A stretch of DNA of 64,000 nt from Falsiroseomonas oleicola (GTDB lineage: Bacteria > Pseudomonadota > Alphaproteobacteria > Acetobacterales > Acetobacteraceae). Shown here in pieces: positions 31,739-41,173 of this stretch. Numbering within the stretch: position 1 is the stretch's first letter; each line of letters opens with the position of its first letter. Location of the stretch: NCBI RefSeq assembly GCF_019029495.1, contig NZ_JAERQM010000001.1, forward strand, positions 1 through 64,000. The letters are read 5' to 3'. The notes below the pieces were generated by a model. The model was not told the DNA's origin. It was given only the letters and a program-made list of their open reading frames with translations, and searched no databases. Position numbers and translations under genes: made by a program.

Positions 31739-33469
31739 TCAGACGGGGCGGTCGCCCTTGTTGACCTTCAGCGTCCGGTTGTCGGCGGCCGGCAGCATCT
31801 TGGCCGGGTCGCGCGTCACCACAATGTCGAGCACCGTGGGCGTATCCGTGTTCTCCAGCCCCGCGCGAATGGCGCCGGCCAGCTTTTCCGGGTCCTCCAC
31901 ACGGATGCCCTGGCAGCCCATGGCATTGGCAATGTTGGCGTAGTTCATCTCGACCAGGTCGCTGGATTGGTAGCTGCCCGGGCCGAAGACCGCGTGCTGC
32001 AAGGCCTTCACATAGCCGGAGGCCGCGTTGTTGAAGATGCAGGCGACGATCGGCGCGCCGACGCGCCGCGCGGTCTCCAGGTCCCCCATCGACATGTTGA
32101 AGCCGCCATCGCCGGTCAGGGAGACCACGCGCCGCCCCTTCCCCACCCCGATCTGCGCCCCGATGCCTCCGGGCACGCCGTAGCCGATGGAGGCAAAACC
32201 GCGATCCGCGACGAAGCCGCGCCCGGCGCGCTTGGTGTCGAACAACAGCCCGCCCCAGTGTCCAGCAAAACCGCCATCGGCGACCAGCACGGCGTCCGCC
32301 GGCAGGATCTTGTTCAGCTCCCCCATCAGCCGCCCGACATTGATCGGCGATTCCACCGATTCCAGCCGGTCCTTCGCCGAGTCCAGCCAGGCGGCCATGC
32401 GCTTCGGCACCTCTGCGCACCAGTCCGCGCGACGATCGGCGCGGGGGCCGAGCTCGGACAACAGATCCTCCAGCCCGCAGCGCGCATCGCCCACCAGCGC
32501 GACATCCTGCCGCGTGGTGCGGCCGATTTCCTCGCCCACGATATCGAGGTGGATCAGCGGCACGCCGGACGGCATCAGCGAGAAACGCTTGGTCGCGATC
32601 TCGCCCAGCTTGCAGCCAACCACCAACAGGCAGTCGCTCAGGCCGATCAGGTCGTTGGCGATGCGGGAATAGCGGCCGAAGACGCCGGCCGAGAGTGCGT
32701 GGTTGCAGCCGATGGCGCCCTTGCCGGACATGGTATGCGCCACCGGCATGCCCTGCGCCTCGGCGAGTGCGGCGAGCGCCTCATAGGCCTCACTGATATG
32801 CACGCCGCCGCCGGCCAGGATCAGCGGGCGCTCGGCCTTGGCCAGCAAGGCGGCGGCGCGCGCCAGGTCGTCCCGCGCCGGGCGCGAGCGCCGCGCCTGG
32901 GCGCGCAGCGTGCCCGGGTCGAACCAGAAATCGCCGGCGTCGAAGTCATGCTCGCCATGCGCGATATCCTCCGGCACCGCGATCAGCACCGGGCCGGGCC
33001 GGCCGGAGGTCGCCACCGCGAAAGCGCGCCGGATGTGTTCGGGGATTCGGGAGATGATCTCGACGCGGATCGCCTCCTTCACCAGCGGGCGCAGCACGTC
33101 GAATTGCCGTGCCTCCTGCGTCATGTTCTTCCAGGCGTGCTGGCGATTGGCGTCGCCGATGATGGCGACCATCGGCATGCCGGCATTGAAGGCCTCGGCC
33201 AGCCCGGTCGCCAGGTTGGTCGCGCCCGGCCCGAGCGTGCCATCCACCAGCCCCGGCCGGTTCGTCACCCGCGCATAGGCATCCGCCGCGAAAGCGCCGC
33301 AGCGCTCATCATTGATGAGGTAGTGCTGCACGCCGAGCACCCGGCAGGCCTCATAGAACGGCAGTAGCTGAAAGCCGCCCATGCCGAACATCGGCCCTGG
33401 CTCATGCAGCTTCAGCATCTCGGCAAGCGCGGCGCCGCCGGTCATGCGGCGGGTGGCATTGGCGGACAT
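31739..33469 (-). CDS. thiamine-diphosphate-dependent enzyme, acetolactate-synthase-like
   Basis: A 576-residue ThDP enzyme of the acetolactate synthase/benzoylformate decarboxylase superfamily. The catalytic Glu is in LINDERCGAFAADAYAR, and the ThDP-Mg motif runs from GDGGFNMSMGDLE to NN in ACIFNN. The three-domain length is normal. An ATG at 33469 is used here; a TTG at 33475 would overlap the stop of the upstream gene as TTGA. It is tightly linked to the internally duplicated protein upstream. No small regulatory subunit is nearby, so biosynthetic acetolactate synthase is unlikely. Confidence 0.9.
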   Translation of the reverse strand: MSANATRRMTGGAALAEMLKLHEPGPMFGMGGFQLLPFYEACRVLGVQHYLINDERCGAFAADAYARVTNRPGLVDGTLGPGATNLATGLAEAFNAGMPMVAIIGDANRQHAWKNMTQEARQFDVLRPLVKEAIRVEIISRIPEHIRRAFAVATSGRPGPVLIAVPEDIAHGEHDFDAGDFWFDPGTLRAQARRSRPARDDLARAAALLAKAERPLILAGGGVHISEAYEALAALAEAQGMPVAHTMSGKGAIGCNHALSAGVFGRYSRIANDLIGLSDCLLVVGCKLGEIATKRFSLMPSGVPLIHLDIVGEEIGRTTRQDVALVGDARCGLEDLLSELGPRADRRADWCAEVPKRMAAWLDSAKDRLESVESPINVGRLMGELNKILPADAVLVADGGFAGHWGGLLFDTKRAGRGFVADRGFASIGYGVPGGIGAQIGVGKGRRVVSLTGDGGFNMSMGDLETARRVGAPIVACIFNNAASGYVKALQHAVFGPGSYQSSDLVEMNYANIANAMGCQGIRVEDPEKLAGAIRAGLENTDTPTVLDIVVTRDPAKMLPAADNRTLKVNKGDRPV

Positions 33470-33471
33470 GA

Positions 33472-34281
33472 TCAAAGACTCTCCAGGATCTTGGCGACGA
33501 AGTCGCGGGTCGAAAGGCCGATACAGCCGCCACGGGCCTCGGCGGGGCCGTTGAGGGCGGAGATGTAGCCATCCTCCCAGCTGCTGGTCGCATCGCCGAT
33601 GCGGGCGGAGAAGGCGGAGACGGTGGCGGCCGCGATGCCGCGCGCGGCCAGCGCCGGCAGGCGGGACAGGCCCGCCTGGTCGGCACCGATGCCGGCGTCG
33701 CTGTAGATGGCGGCCAGCACATCCGCCTTCACCGCGGTGGCGGGGCGACCGCCCAGCAGCCCGCCATGCGATCCGGTGACGATGATCTGCCCGGCATCCT
33801 CCGGCCCGACCAGCCCGTTCGAGTCGAGGGCGATGATCCGCACGCCCTGCTCCGTCGCAATCTCCCGCCGCGCCTCATCCATGGCGCCCGGTGCCTCCCC
33901 GGCCGGCAGGCGGGCGGCCAGCAGCAGGTCGAGCGCGGTCGCCGCGCGCATGCCTTCCCGCAGCCCCAGCGCCCTGGCCGGGCCGTTGACCGTGGAGAGC
34001 ACGCCGCGCGCGACCATGTCGGCGCCATCGCCGATCCTGGCGCTGTCATGGGCCACCGCGGCGGCGGGGATGAAGCGGCCTTCCAGCCAGAAGATGCCGC
34101 CGACACCGGCCCTTTCGCGGCCGATCCCGGCATCATGCAGCAGCAGCCCGGCCACGCCCTTCCGGGCGGCATACCAGGCGGCGTAGACGGCCCCGTGACT
34201 GGCACAGCAGGCCACCTGGCCCCGCGCGCCCTCATCGAGTTGCGTCACGCTGTCCACCACCAGCGGTGCCGTATCCGGCAT
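33472..34281 (-). CDS. internally duplicated protein of unknown function
   Basis: A 269-residue protein with a clear internal repeat. Residues about 8-108 and 145-262 both carry SHG near the start, DAGIG about 25 residues later, an ArgIle/Ala strand, SARIGD, then an S-x-x-NGPA helix start. The start at 34281 has GGAGGG. There is no signal peptide or transmembrane segment. I do not know a function for the family. Its stop is next to or overlaps the start of the ThDP enzyme, so it probably works with that enzyme or on its substrate. It is divergent from the E1 alpha gene, with 70 bases between. Confidence 0.75.
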   Translation of the reverse strand: MPDTAPLVVDSVTQLDEGARGQVACCASHGAVYAAWYAARKGVAGLLLHDAGIGRERAGVGGIFWLEGRFIPAAAVAHDSARIGDGADMVARGVLSTVNGPARALGLREGMRAATALDLLLAARLPAGEAPGAMDEARREIATEQGVRIIALDSNGLVGPEDAGQIIVTGSHGGLLGGRPATAVKADVLAAIYSDAGIGADQAGLSRLPALAARGIAAATVSAFSARIGDATSSWEDGYISALNGPAEARGGCIGLSTRDFVAKILESL

Positions 34282-34351
34282 ATCCTGCCCTCCCTGGCTT
34301 GATTCCTTCGCGCGCTGCCGCATCCTCCGCAAGCCCCCCGCGCAGAAGGGG

Positions 34352-35359
34352 GTGATGAGGGGGAGCCGGATGACCAGGATCGGGGACAACCGCGCGCGTC
34401 TGCTCGCGCTGTATACCACAATGTGCCGCATTCGCGCCTTCGAGGAGACGGCGCTGGCCGCCCACAAGGCCGGCGAAATCCCGGGCCCGCTGCATGTCTC
34501 GATTGGGCAGGAAGCGGTGGCGGCCGGCATCTGCGGCAATCTGCGGCGGGACGACCGCATCACCTCCAACCATCGCGGCCACGGCCACGCCCTGGCCAAG
34601 GGCGCCGGGGTGGCGGGGATGATGGAGGAACTGTTCGGCCGGGCCGGCGGCCATTGCCGGGGCAAGGGCGGGTCGATGCACATCGCCGATTTCAGCGTCG
34701 GCATGCTGGGCGCCAATGGGGTGGTCGCGGGCGGCATCCCGATCGCGGTCGGCGCGGCGCAGGGGCTGAAGCTGATGGGGTCCGATGCCATCGTCGCCTG
34801 CTTCTTCGGAGACGGCGCGATCAATCGCGGCCCCTTCCTGGAAGGGCTGAACTGGGCCGCGCTGTACCGCCTGCCGGTGCTCTTCGTCTGTGAGGACAAC
34901 GGCGTCGCCGCCTTCACCGCCACCGCCAGCGTCACCGCCGGCCCCGGCGTGGCGGCGCGGGCGGAGGCGCTGGGCGTGCCGACCGTCAGCGTCGACGGCA
35001 ATGACGCGGCGGCGGTGGACGAAGCGGCGGCACGGCTGGTGGCGGAGGTCCGCGCCGGCACTGGCCCGCGCCTGCTGCACGCCACCACCTATCGCATCAC
35101 CGGCCATACCAGCACCGACCCCGCCGCCTGGCGCGATCCCGCGGCGGTGGAGGCCGCCCGCGCGGCGGAGCCCATTTTGCGGCTGCGCGCCCGGCTGCTC
35201 TCGGAAGGCGTGGCCGGGAGCACGCTGGATATCATCCAGGGCGATGCGCTGGCGGAAATGGCGGCGGCCCGCTCCTCGGCGCTGGCCGCGCCCTGGCCCG
35301 ATCCGGCCGTGGCCTGGGAAGACGTGCAGGATATCGGCGCCGTGGCTGGGGAGGCCTGA
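34352..35359 (+). CDS. 2-oxoacid (pyruvate/acetoin) dehydrogenase E1, alpha subunit
   Basis: A 335-residue ThDP-dependent E1 alpha chain. SNHRGHGHALAKG, GKGGSMHIAD and the ThDP motif GDGAINRG...EDN are conserved. It pairs with the beta chain, which starts 1 base after its stop. Together they would oxidatively decarboxylate a 2-oxo acid, or cleave acetoin, and pass the acyl group to an E2. An internal Met at 34370 (after GGGGGAGCC) may be the real start. No E2 or E3 gene is visible within the window. Confidence 0.9.
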   Translation: MMRGSRMTRIGDNRARLLALYTTMCRIRAFEETALAAHKAGEIPGPLHVSIGQEAVAAGICGNLRRDDRITSNHRGHGHALAKGAGVAGMMEELFGRAGGHCRGKGGSMHIADFSVGMLGANGVVAGGIPIAVGAAQGLKLMGSDAIVACFFGDGAINRGPFLEGLNWAALYRLPVLFVCEDNGVAAFTATASVTAGPGVAARAEALGVPTVSVDGNDAAAVDEAAARLVAEVRAGTGPRLLHATTYRITGHTSTDPAAWRDPAAVEAARAAEPILRLRARLLSEGVAGSTLDIIQGDALAEMAAARSSALAAPWPDPAVAWEDVQDIGAVAGEA

Positions 35360-35360
35360 C

Positions 35361-36335
35361 ATGCAAAGCATCACCCTGGTGGAAGCCGCCCGCCGCGCCG
35401 CGCTGCAGGAAATGCGGCGGGATCCCAGCGTCTGGGTGCTGGGCGAGGACGTCGCCCGTGGCGGGCTGTTCGGCCAGTATCGCGGCTTCCTGGAGGAGTT
35501 CGGGGACCAGCGCGTGGTCTCCACCCCGATCAGCGAAAGCGTCATCATGGGTGCCGGTCTCGGCGCCGCGCTGGTCGGCACGCGGCCGATCATCGAGATG
35601 CGGATCTTCGACTTCGTCATGTGCGCGATGGACGAGCTGGTGAACCAGATCGCCAAGGTGCGCTACATGTTCGGTGGTCAGGCGAAGCCTGCCGTGGTGA
35701 TCCGCATGCCGCATGGCATCTGGCGCAACTCCGCAGCCCAGCACTCGCAGATGCTGGAATCCTGGTTCACCCATATCCCGGGGCTGGTGGTCGCCGTGCC
35801 CTCCTCCCCCGCCGACACCGCCGGGCTGCTGGTGACGGCCATCCGCAGCGACGACCCGGTGCTGTTCTTCGACCCGAAGAACCTGTTCCCGCTGACCGGC
35901 CCGGTGGCGGAGGTGATCGAGCCGATCCCCTTCGGCCAGGCGCGCCGGCTGCGGGAGGGTGGCGACCTGACCCTCGTCACCTGGTCCGCCATCGTGCCGC
36001 AGGTGGAGGAAGCAGCGGCGCTGCTGGCGGCGCGCGGCATCGCCGCCGATGTGCTGGACCTCCGGACCCTATGGCCCTGGGACGAGGCGGCCGTCGCCGC
36101 CTCCCTCCGCCGCACCGGGCGGCTGCTGGTGGTGCATGAGGCGGTGACCACCGGGGGCTTCGGGGCGGAGGTGGTGGCGCGGATGGTGGAGCTGCTCGGC
36201 CCCGGTGGGTTGAAGGCGGTGGGCCGGCTTGGCCAGCCCCGCGTCCCGGTGCCCTTCGCGCCGCCGCTGGAGGATGCGCTGAAGGTGGACACGGCGAAGA
36301 TCGTGGCGGCGGCGGAGGCGCTGATGCGGCGCTGA
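35361..36335 (+). CDS. 2-oxoacid (pyruvate/acetoin) dehydrogenase E1, beta subunit
   Basis: A 324-residue transketolase-like beta chain. VLGEDVARGGLFG, VVSTPISESVIMGAGLGAAL, EMRIFDFVMCAMDELVNQIAK and the C-terminal LLVVHEAVTTGGFGAE block are typical. It starts immediately after the alpha chain, so the two are co-translated. The final helix has LKVDTAKIVAAAE, where complexed E1 beta chains contact E2. The convergent MFS gene ends 3 bases after its stop. Confidence 0.9.
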   Translation: MQSITLVEAARRAALQEMRRDPSVWVLGEDVARGGLFGQYRGFLEEFGDQRVVSTPISESVIMGAGLGAALVGTRPIIEMRIFDFVMCAMDELVNQIAKVRYMFGGQAKPAVVIRMPHGIWRNSAAQHSQMLESWFTHIPGLVVAVPSSPADTAGLLVTAIRSDDPVLFFDPKNLFPLTGPVAEVIEPIPFGQARRLREGGDLTLVTWSAIVPQVEEAAALLAARGIAADVLDLRTLWPWDEAAVAASLRRTGRLLVVHEAVTTGGFGAEVVARMVELLGPGGLKAVGRLGQPRVPVPFAPPLEDALKVDTAKIVAAAEALMRR

Positions 36336-36338
36336 TCC

Positions 36339-37511
36339 TCAGACCGTGCGCCGCAGCGCCAGATGCGCGGTCAGCCCGCCCAGGCCCGCCAGCGCGATCG
36401 CCCCGCCCATCGCCAAAGCGGAGGTGCCGCCGAAGGCGCCGAGAACGGCGCCCACCACGGCGCCGACGCCGAATTGCAGCGTGCCCATCAGGGCGGAGGC
36501 GCTGCCCGCCATGCGGCCCATCGGCGCCATCGCCAGGGCCGTGCTCAGCGGCAGCACCGATCCCATGAAGGCCAGAAACAGGAAGAAGGCGGCCAGCAGC
36601 GGCAGCAACGCGCCGCTGGCCACCGCCAGCAGCACGCCGACACTGGCCGTCGCGAGCAGCGAAAGGGTGATGACCAGCAGCTTCGACGGCGCCTGCCGGC
36701 GCACCAGGCGCGAGATGACCTGGCTCGCCAGGATCAGGCCGAAGGCATTGCCGCCGAAGGCCATGCCGTATTCCACCGGCCCCAGCCCATGCACCTGCAT
36801 CAGCAGATGCGGCGAGCCGACGAGATAGGCAAACAGCCCCGCCATCGGCAGCGCCCCGGCCAGCGCATGGGCCAGGAAGCGGCGATCCTTCAGCAGGCTG
36901 AGATAGACCAGCAGCACCGCGCCGAAATTGTCCTGCCGCCGGCGCTCCGGCGGCAGGCTTTCCGGCAGCCAGGCCTGCATCACCACCAGGGCCAGTACGC
37001 CATAGATGGCCAGGAACCAGAAGATCGCGCGCCAGCCGAGCGCTGCCAGCATCCAGCCGCCAAGCATCGGCGCCAGGATCGGCGCCGCGCCCATCGCCAG
37101 CATCAGCATGGACATCATGCGCACCGCGCCGCGCTCGTCGCACAGGTCGCGCACCACGGCGCGCGCCACCACCACGCCGACACAACCACCGAGCGCCTGT
37201 GCCAGCCGCAGCCAGACCAGCGCATCGGCGGAACTCGCCACGGCGCAGCCGATGGAGGCGAGGGTGTAGACCCCCATGCCGACGAACAACGGCAGGCGCC
37301 GTCCCAGCCGGTCCGACAGCGGGCCGTACACCAACTGCCCCGCCGCCATGCCCAGAAGGAAGACGGCCAGCGTGCGCTGGATGGCCGCCGGGCTGGCACC
37401 GAGATCGGCGCCCATGGCGGGAAAGGCGGGCAGGTACATGTCGATGCCCAAGGGGCCGAGGGCGGTCAGCGCGCCGAGAAGTATGGCGAGCCGGCGGTAG
37501 TGCTCAGGCAT
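36339..37511 (-). CDS. Bcr/CflA-type MFS drug efflux transporter
   Basis: A 390-residue major facilitator with about 12 transmembrane segments. The opening GIDMYLPAFPAMGADLGAS and motif A YGPLSDRLGRRLPLF are typical of the Bcr/CflA subgroup of proton-driven exporters (bicyclomycin, chloramphenicol and related compounds in characterised members). The start at 37511 was chosen because upstream in-frame residues lack family character. It is divergent from the sugar ABC importer; the 234-base gap holds two inverted repeats. Confidence 0.88.
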   Translation of the reverse strand: MPEHYRRLAILLGALTALGPLGIDMYLPAFPAMGADLGASPAAIQRTLAVFLLGMAAGQLVYGPLSDRLGRRLPLFVGMGVYTLASIGCAVASSADALVWLRLAQALGGCVGVVVARAVVRDLCDERGAVRMMSMLMLAMGAAPILAPMLGGWMLAALGWRAIFWFLAIYGVLALVVMQAWLPESLPPERRRQDNFGAVLLVYLSLLKDRRFLAHALAGALPMAGLFAYLVGSPHLLMQVHGLGPVEYGMAFGGNAFGLILASQVISRLVRRQAPSKLLVITLSLLATASVGVLLAVASGALLPLLAAFFLFLAFMGSVLPLSTALAMAPMGRMAGSASALMGTLQFGVGAVVGAVLGAFGGTSALAMGGAIALAGLGGLTAHLALRRTV

Positions 37512-37624
37512 CTGGTGCCCAACCTTTGCTGCTATGCAGCATTTCCCTAGACCCGCCGCCCCCGCACCGTCCAGCGCGCCGCACGTGGAGCCGCCATGCG
37601 GCAGGTCCTCGGCTGTCGACACTT

Positions 37625-37678
37625 AGCGGGCCGAAGCACAAGCCCGCTTGCTGCCAAGCGAGGTTGCGCGTGGCGCAA
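37625..37678. promoter_or_regulatory. two inverted repeats upstream of the sugar importer
   Basis: AGCGGGC/GCCCGCT (37625-37648, 10-base spacer) is followed by the 15-base dyad TTGCGC-GTG-GCGCAA (37664-37678), 68 bases before the importer ATPase start. Short GC-centred dyads of this kind are typical of LacI- or GntR-type operators. No such regulator gene is adjacent, so the assignment is inference. Confidence 0.4.
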
Positions 37679-37745
37679 AGGCATGTGTAGCCTCCCGTCG
37701 CGTAGTCGCCGGCAAAGGCGGCACGCAGGGGGGACGGAAACGATC

Positions 37746-38792
37746 ATGGCAACGGTCTCGGTGCGGCAGGCGCTCAAATCCTTTGGCACCACCCGCATCC
37801 TGCACGGCGTCGATGTGGAGATCGCGGATGGCGAATTCGTCGTCCTGGTCGGCCCGTCGGGCTGCGGCAAATCCACGCTGCTGCGGATGATCGCGGGGCT
37901 GGAGAACATCTCCGGCGGCGAGATCGCGATCGACGGGCGCGTGGTGAACAACGTGCCGCCGAAGGACCGGGACATCGCCATGGTGTTCCAGAACTACGCG
38001 CTCTACCCACACATGACCGTGCGGCAGAACATGGCCTTCTCGATGAAGCTGGCGAAGGCACCGCCCGCCATCATGGAGGAGGAGGTGCAGCGCGCCGCGA
38101 AAATCCTCGGCCTGGACGCGCTGCTGGATCGCTACCCGCGCCAGCTTTCGGGCGGCCAGCGCCAGCGCGTGGCCATGGGCCGCGCCATCGTGCGGCATCC
38201 GCAGGTGTTTTTGTTCGACGAGCCGCTGTCGAACCTCGACGCCAAGCTGCGCGTGCAGATGCGCTCCGAGATCCGCGAATTGCAGCAGCGCCTTGGCACC
38301 ACGACCATCTACGTCACCCATGACCAGATCGAGGCCATGACCATGGCCGACCAGATCGTGGTGATGAATGGCGGACGGATCGAACAGGCCGGCGCGCCGC
38401 TGGCGCTTTATGACAAGCCGGCGAACCTGTTCGTCGCCGGCTTCATCGGCAGCCCGGCGATGAACCTGCTGCCCGGCAAGGTCACGCCGGAAGGCTTCCG
38501 CCTGGAAGGCGGCGCCCTTCTGCCCCTGCCGCCCGGCGCGCCCGCCAACGCTGCCACATACGGCATCCGGCCGGAGCATATGAGCCTGGCGGAAGACGGG
38601 GTGGAGGGCATCATCGTGCTGGTGGAGCCGACCGGATCGGAAACGCAGGTCACCATGCGCCTCGGCGAGACGGTGGTGACAGGCGCCTTCCGGGAACGCG
38701 TGCAGGGCCGCCCTGGCGCGACGCTGCGGGTCATGCCGGACCTCTCCCTGGTGCATCTGTTCGGTCCGGATGGAGGACGCCTGCCGAGCTGA
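37746..38792 (+). CDS. sugar ABC transporter ATP-binding protein (UgpC/MalK type)
   Basis: A 348-residue ATPase. Walker A GPSGCGKST, signature LSGGQRQRVAMGRA, Walker B VFLFDEPLSNLDAKLR and the H loop YVTHDQIEAM are intact. A C-terminal TOBE/OB region (GIRPEHM) of the MalK/UgpC class follows. It energises the importer encoded downstream: binding protein, then two permeases. It is first in the operon, with the binding-protein gene 36 bases later. Confidence 0.93.
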   Translation: MATVSVRQALKSFGTTRILHGVDVEIADGEFVVLVGPSGCGKSTLLRMIAGLENISGGEIAIDGRVVNNVPPKDRDIAMVFQNYALYPHMTVRQNMAFSMKLAKAPPAIMEEEVQRAAKILGLDALLDRYPRQLSGGQRQRVAMGRAIVRHPQVFLFDEPLSNLDAKLRVQMRSEIRELQQRLGTTTIYVTHDQIEAMTMADQIVVMNGGRIEQAGAPLALYDKPANLFVAGFIGSPAMNLLPGKVTPEGFRLEGGALLPLPPGAPANAATYGIRPEHMSLAEDGVEGIIVLVEPTGSETQVTMRLGETVVTGAFRERVQGRPGATLRVMPDLSLVHLFGPDGGRLPS

Positions 38793-38828
38793 CCACGCCC
38801 AAGACAAACAAGGAGGAAATCAAGAAAA

Positions 38829-40157
38829 ATGACCCATCTCATCACCCGCCGCGCGGCGCTGGCACTGACCGGCTCCGCCATCGCCGCCGGCAGTGCCGGC
38901 GCGCAGGGAATCCCGACGCAGCCCGCCCCCGCCCTGAACCTGCCGATCGAACGCGGTGCCACCCTGCGCATGCTGCGCCCGGTGCGTTTCGTGCAGCCGG
39001 ATGAGGAAGTGTTCCGCGCCAACTGCGCCCGCTTCGCCCAGGCGAATGGCGTCGAGGTGCGCGTCGACTTCGTGGGCTGGGAGGATATCACCCAGCAGAC
39101 CGCGGTCACCGCCAATACCGGAGCGGGCCCCGACCTCATCATCGGCTTCAACGAGGCGCCGCATATCTACGCCGACAAGCTGGTCGAACTGACCGATGTC
39201 GCCGGCTATGTCGGCACGAAATATGGTGGCTGGAAGGCGATGGCCCAGCGCTACGGCAAGCGCGCCGGCAGCGAGGCCTGGCTCGGCCTGCCCTTCGGGG
39301 CCTCCGGCGGCCCGCTGGTCTGGCGCAAATCCACGGTGAACGCGGCGGGCTTCGAGCGGCCACCGGAAGACCATGCCGGCTTCCTCCGCCTGTGCCAGGC
39401 GCTGAAGGCCGCGGGCAAGCCGGCCGGCTTCGCGCTGGGCAATGCGGTCGGCGACGGCAACGGCTTCGCGCAATGGCTGGTCTGGTCCTTCGGCGGCTAC
39501 CTGGTCGATGAGAACAACGAAGTCGCCATCAACAGCCGCGAGACCATCGCCGCGCTGGAATATCTGAAGGAGCTGTATGCCACCTTCATCCCCGGCACGA
39601 TCGCCTGGGGCGATATCAGCAACAACCGCGCCTATTCCGCCGGCGAATGCCATCTGACGGCGAATGGCGTGTCGCTGTACTTCTCGCTGAAGAACGACGC
39701 GGCGATGCGCGCCATCGCCGACGATACCGAGCATTCGCTGCTGCCCAAGGGCCTCGCCGCGACCTCGCCGATGGCGGGCCTCACGCTGAACGCCATGGTG
39801 TTCAAGCACAGCCGCTTCCCGAATGCGTCCAAGGCGCTGCTCGCCTTCCTGCTGGAGACGGAGCAGTACGATCCCTGGCTGCAGGCGAATCTCGGCTACT
39901 GGTCGCAGCCGCTGAACGCCTATTCCAACAGCGCCGTCTGGAACTCCGACCCGAAGGTCTCGGTGTTCAAGGGCGTGATGGATACGACCTTCTACGCCGG
40001 CTACAAGGGCCCGATCAGCCAGGCCTCGGCGGCGGCGAATGCCGACTACGTCATGGTGCAGATGTGCGCCTCCGTCGCCTCCGGCCAGGCGACACCGCAG
40101 CAGGCGGCCGCCGAGGCCGAGCGCCGCGCCCGCCGCTTCTTCCGCTCCCGCCGCTGA
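38829..40157 (+). CDS. sugar ABC transporter substrate-binding protein
   Basis: A 442-residue family-1 extracellular binding protein. The N-terminus has TRRAALALTGSAIAAGSAGAQ, a Tat-like signal, so it may fold before export. TGAGPDLIIGFNEAPH, AYSAGECHLTANG and the C-terminal helices are normal for the family. The start has a strong AAGGAGG. It captures the substrate for the two permeases downstream. The sugar is not evident; the family covers oligosaccharides, polyols and glycerol-3-phosphate. Confidence 0.92.
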   Translation: MTHLITRRAALALTGSAIAAGSAGAQGIPTQPAPALNLPIERGATLRMLRPVRFVQPDEEVFRANCARFAQANGVEVRVDFVGWEDITQQTAVTANTGAGPDLIIGFNEAPHIYADKLVELTDVAGYVGTKYGGWKAMAQRYGKRAGSEAWLGLPFGASGGPLVWRKSTVNAAGFERPPEDHAGFLRLCQALKAAGKPAGFALGNAVGDGNGFAQWLVWSFGGYLVDENNEVAINSRETIAALEYLKELYATFIPGTIAWGDISNNRAYSAGECHLTANGVSLYFSLKNDAAMRAIADDTEHSLLPKGLAATSPMAGLTLNAMVFKHSRFPNASKALLAFLLETEQYDPWLQANLGYWSQPLNAYSNSAVWNSDPKVSVFKGVMDTTFYAGYKGPISQASAAANADYVMVQMCASVASGQATPQQAAAEAERRARRFFRSRR

Positions 40158-40213
40158 CAACCTGAAACGGCGTCCGCATCGCGCGGGCGCCGTTTCCCTT
40201 CCGGGAATCCAAA

Positions 40214-41173
40214 ATGTCCGCGACAACAGCCGCGCCGGTCTGGACCAAGATGCGCCCCAAACAGGGCGCGCTCTCGCGGTTGTTCGACTGGAAGCCGTTC
40301 CTCGCCTTCGTCTGCCTGCTGCCCGCCGTCGGGCTGCTGATGACCTTCCTGACCTATCCGCTGGGCCTGGGCATCTGGCTGGCCTTCACCGATACGACGA
40401 TCGGGCGGGAGGGGATCTGGGTCGGGCTTGAGAACTTCATCTGGCTGATGGATGACCCGATCTTCTGGAGCGCGGTGTTCTACAGCGTCTTCTACACAGG
40501 CGTCGCGACCATCGGGAAATTCGCGCTCGGGCTGTGGCTGGCGCTGCTGCTGAACCAGCACGTGCCATTCAAGTCCATGCTGCGCGCCATCATCCTGCTG
40601 CCCTGGATCGTGCCGACCGTGCTGTCGGCCATCGCCTTCTGGTGGATCTACGACCCGCAATTCTCCATCATCTCCTACGTCCTGGTCGATGCGCTGGGCT
40701 GGCGCGACACCAATGTCGACTTCATCAACACCGCCTGGCCGGCGCGCTGGTCGCTGATCGCGGCCAATATCTGGCGCGGAATTCCCTTCGTGGCGATCAC
40801 CCTGCTCGCTGGCCTGCAAACCATCCCGCCCTCGTTGTACGAAGCGGCACTGCTGGATGGGGCGAGCGGCTGGCAAAGGTTCCGGCACATCACCTTCCCG
40901 ATGCTGTTGCCGATCCTGGCCATCGTGATGACCTTCTCCATCATCTTCACCTTCACCGACTTCCAGCTGGTCTACGCCATCACCCGCGGCGGACCGGTGA
41001 ATTCGACACATCTGTTGGCCACATTGGCGTTCCAGCGAGGTATCCAGGGCGGGCAGCTGGGTGAAGGTGCGGCGATCGCTGTCTCCATGATCCCGTTCCT
41101 CGTCTTCGCCACGCTGTTCAGCTACTACGGCCTGGCACGGCGCAAGTGGCAGCAGGGAGAGGGCAATGACTGA
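40214..41173 (+). CDS. sugar ABC transporter permease (MalF/UgpA type)
   Basis: A 319-residue inner-membrane permease with about six transmembrane segments. The EAA loop that docks on the ATPase reads YEAALLDGASGWQRFRHITFPML. The N-terminal cytoplasmic stretch of about 35 residues precedes the first helix (FLAFVCLLPAVGLLMTFL). It overlaps the next permease gene by 8 bases, so the two half-channels are translationally linked. Confidence 0.92.
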   Translation: MSATTAAPVWTKMRPKQGALSRLFDWKPFLAFVCLLPAVGLLMTFLTYPLGLGIWLAFTDTTIGREGIWVGLENFIWLMDDPIFWSAVFYSVFYTGVATIGKFALGLWLALLLNQHVPFKSMLRAIILLPWIVPTVLSAIAFWWIYDPQFSIISYVLVDALGWRDTNVDFINTAWPARWSLIAANIWRGIPFVAITLLAGLQTIPPSLYEAALLDGASGWQRFRHITFPMLLPILAIVMTFSIIFTFTDFQLVYAITRGGPVNSTHLLATLAFQRGIQGGQLGEGAAIAVSMIPFLVFATLFSYYGLARRKWQQGEGND

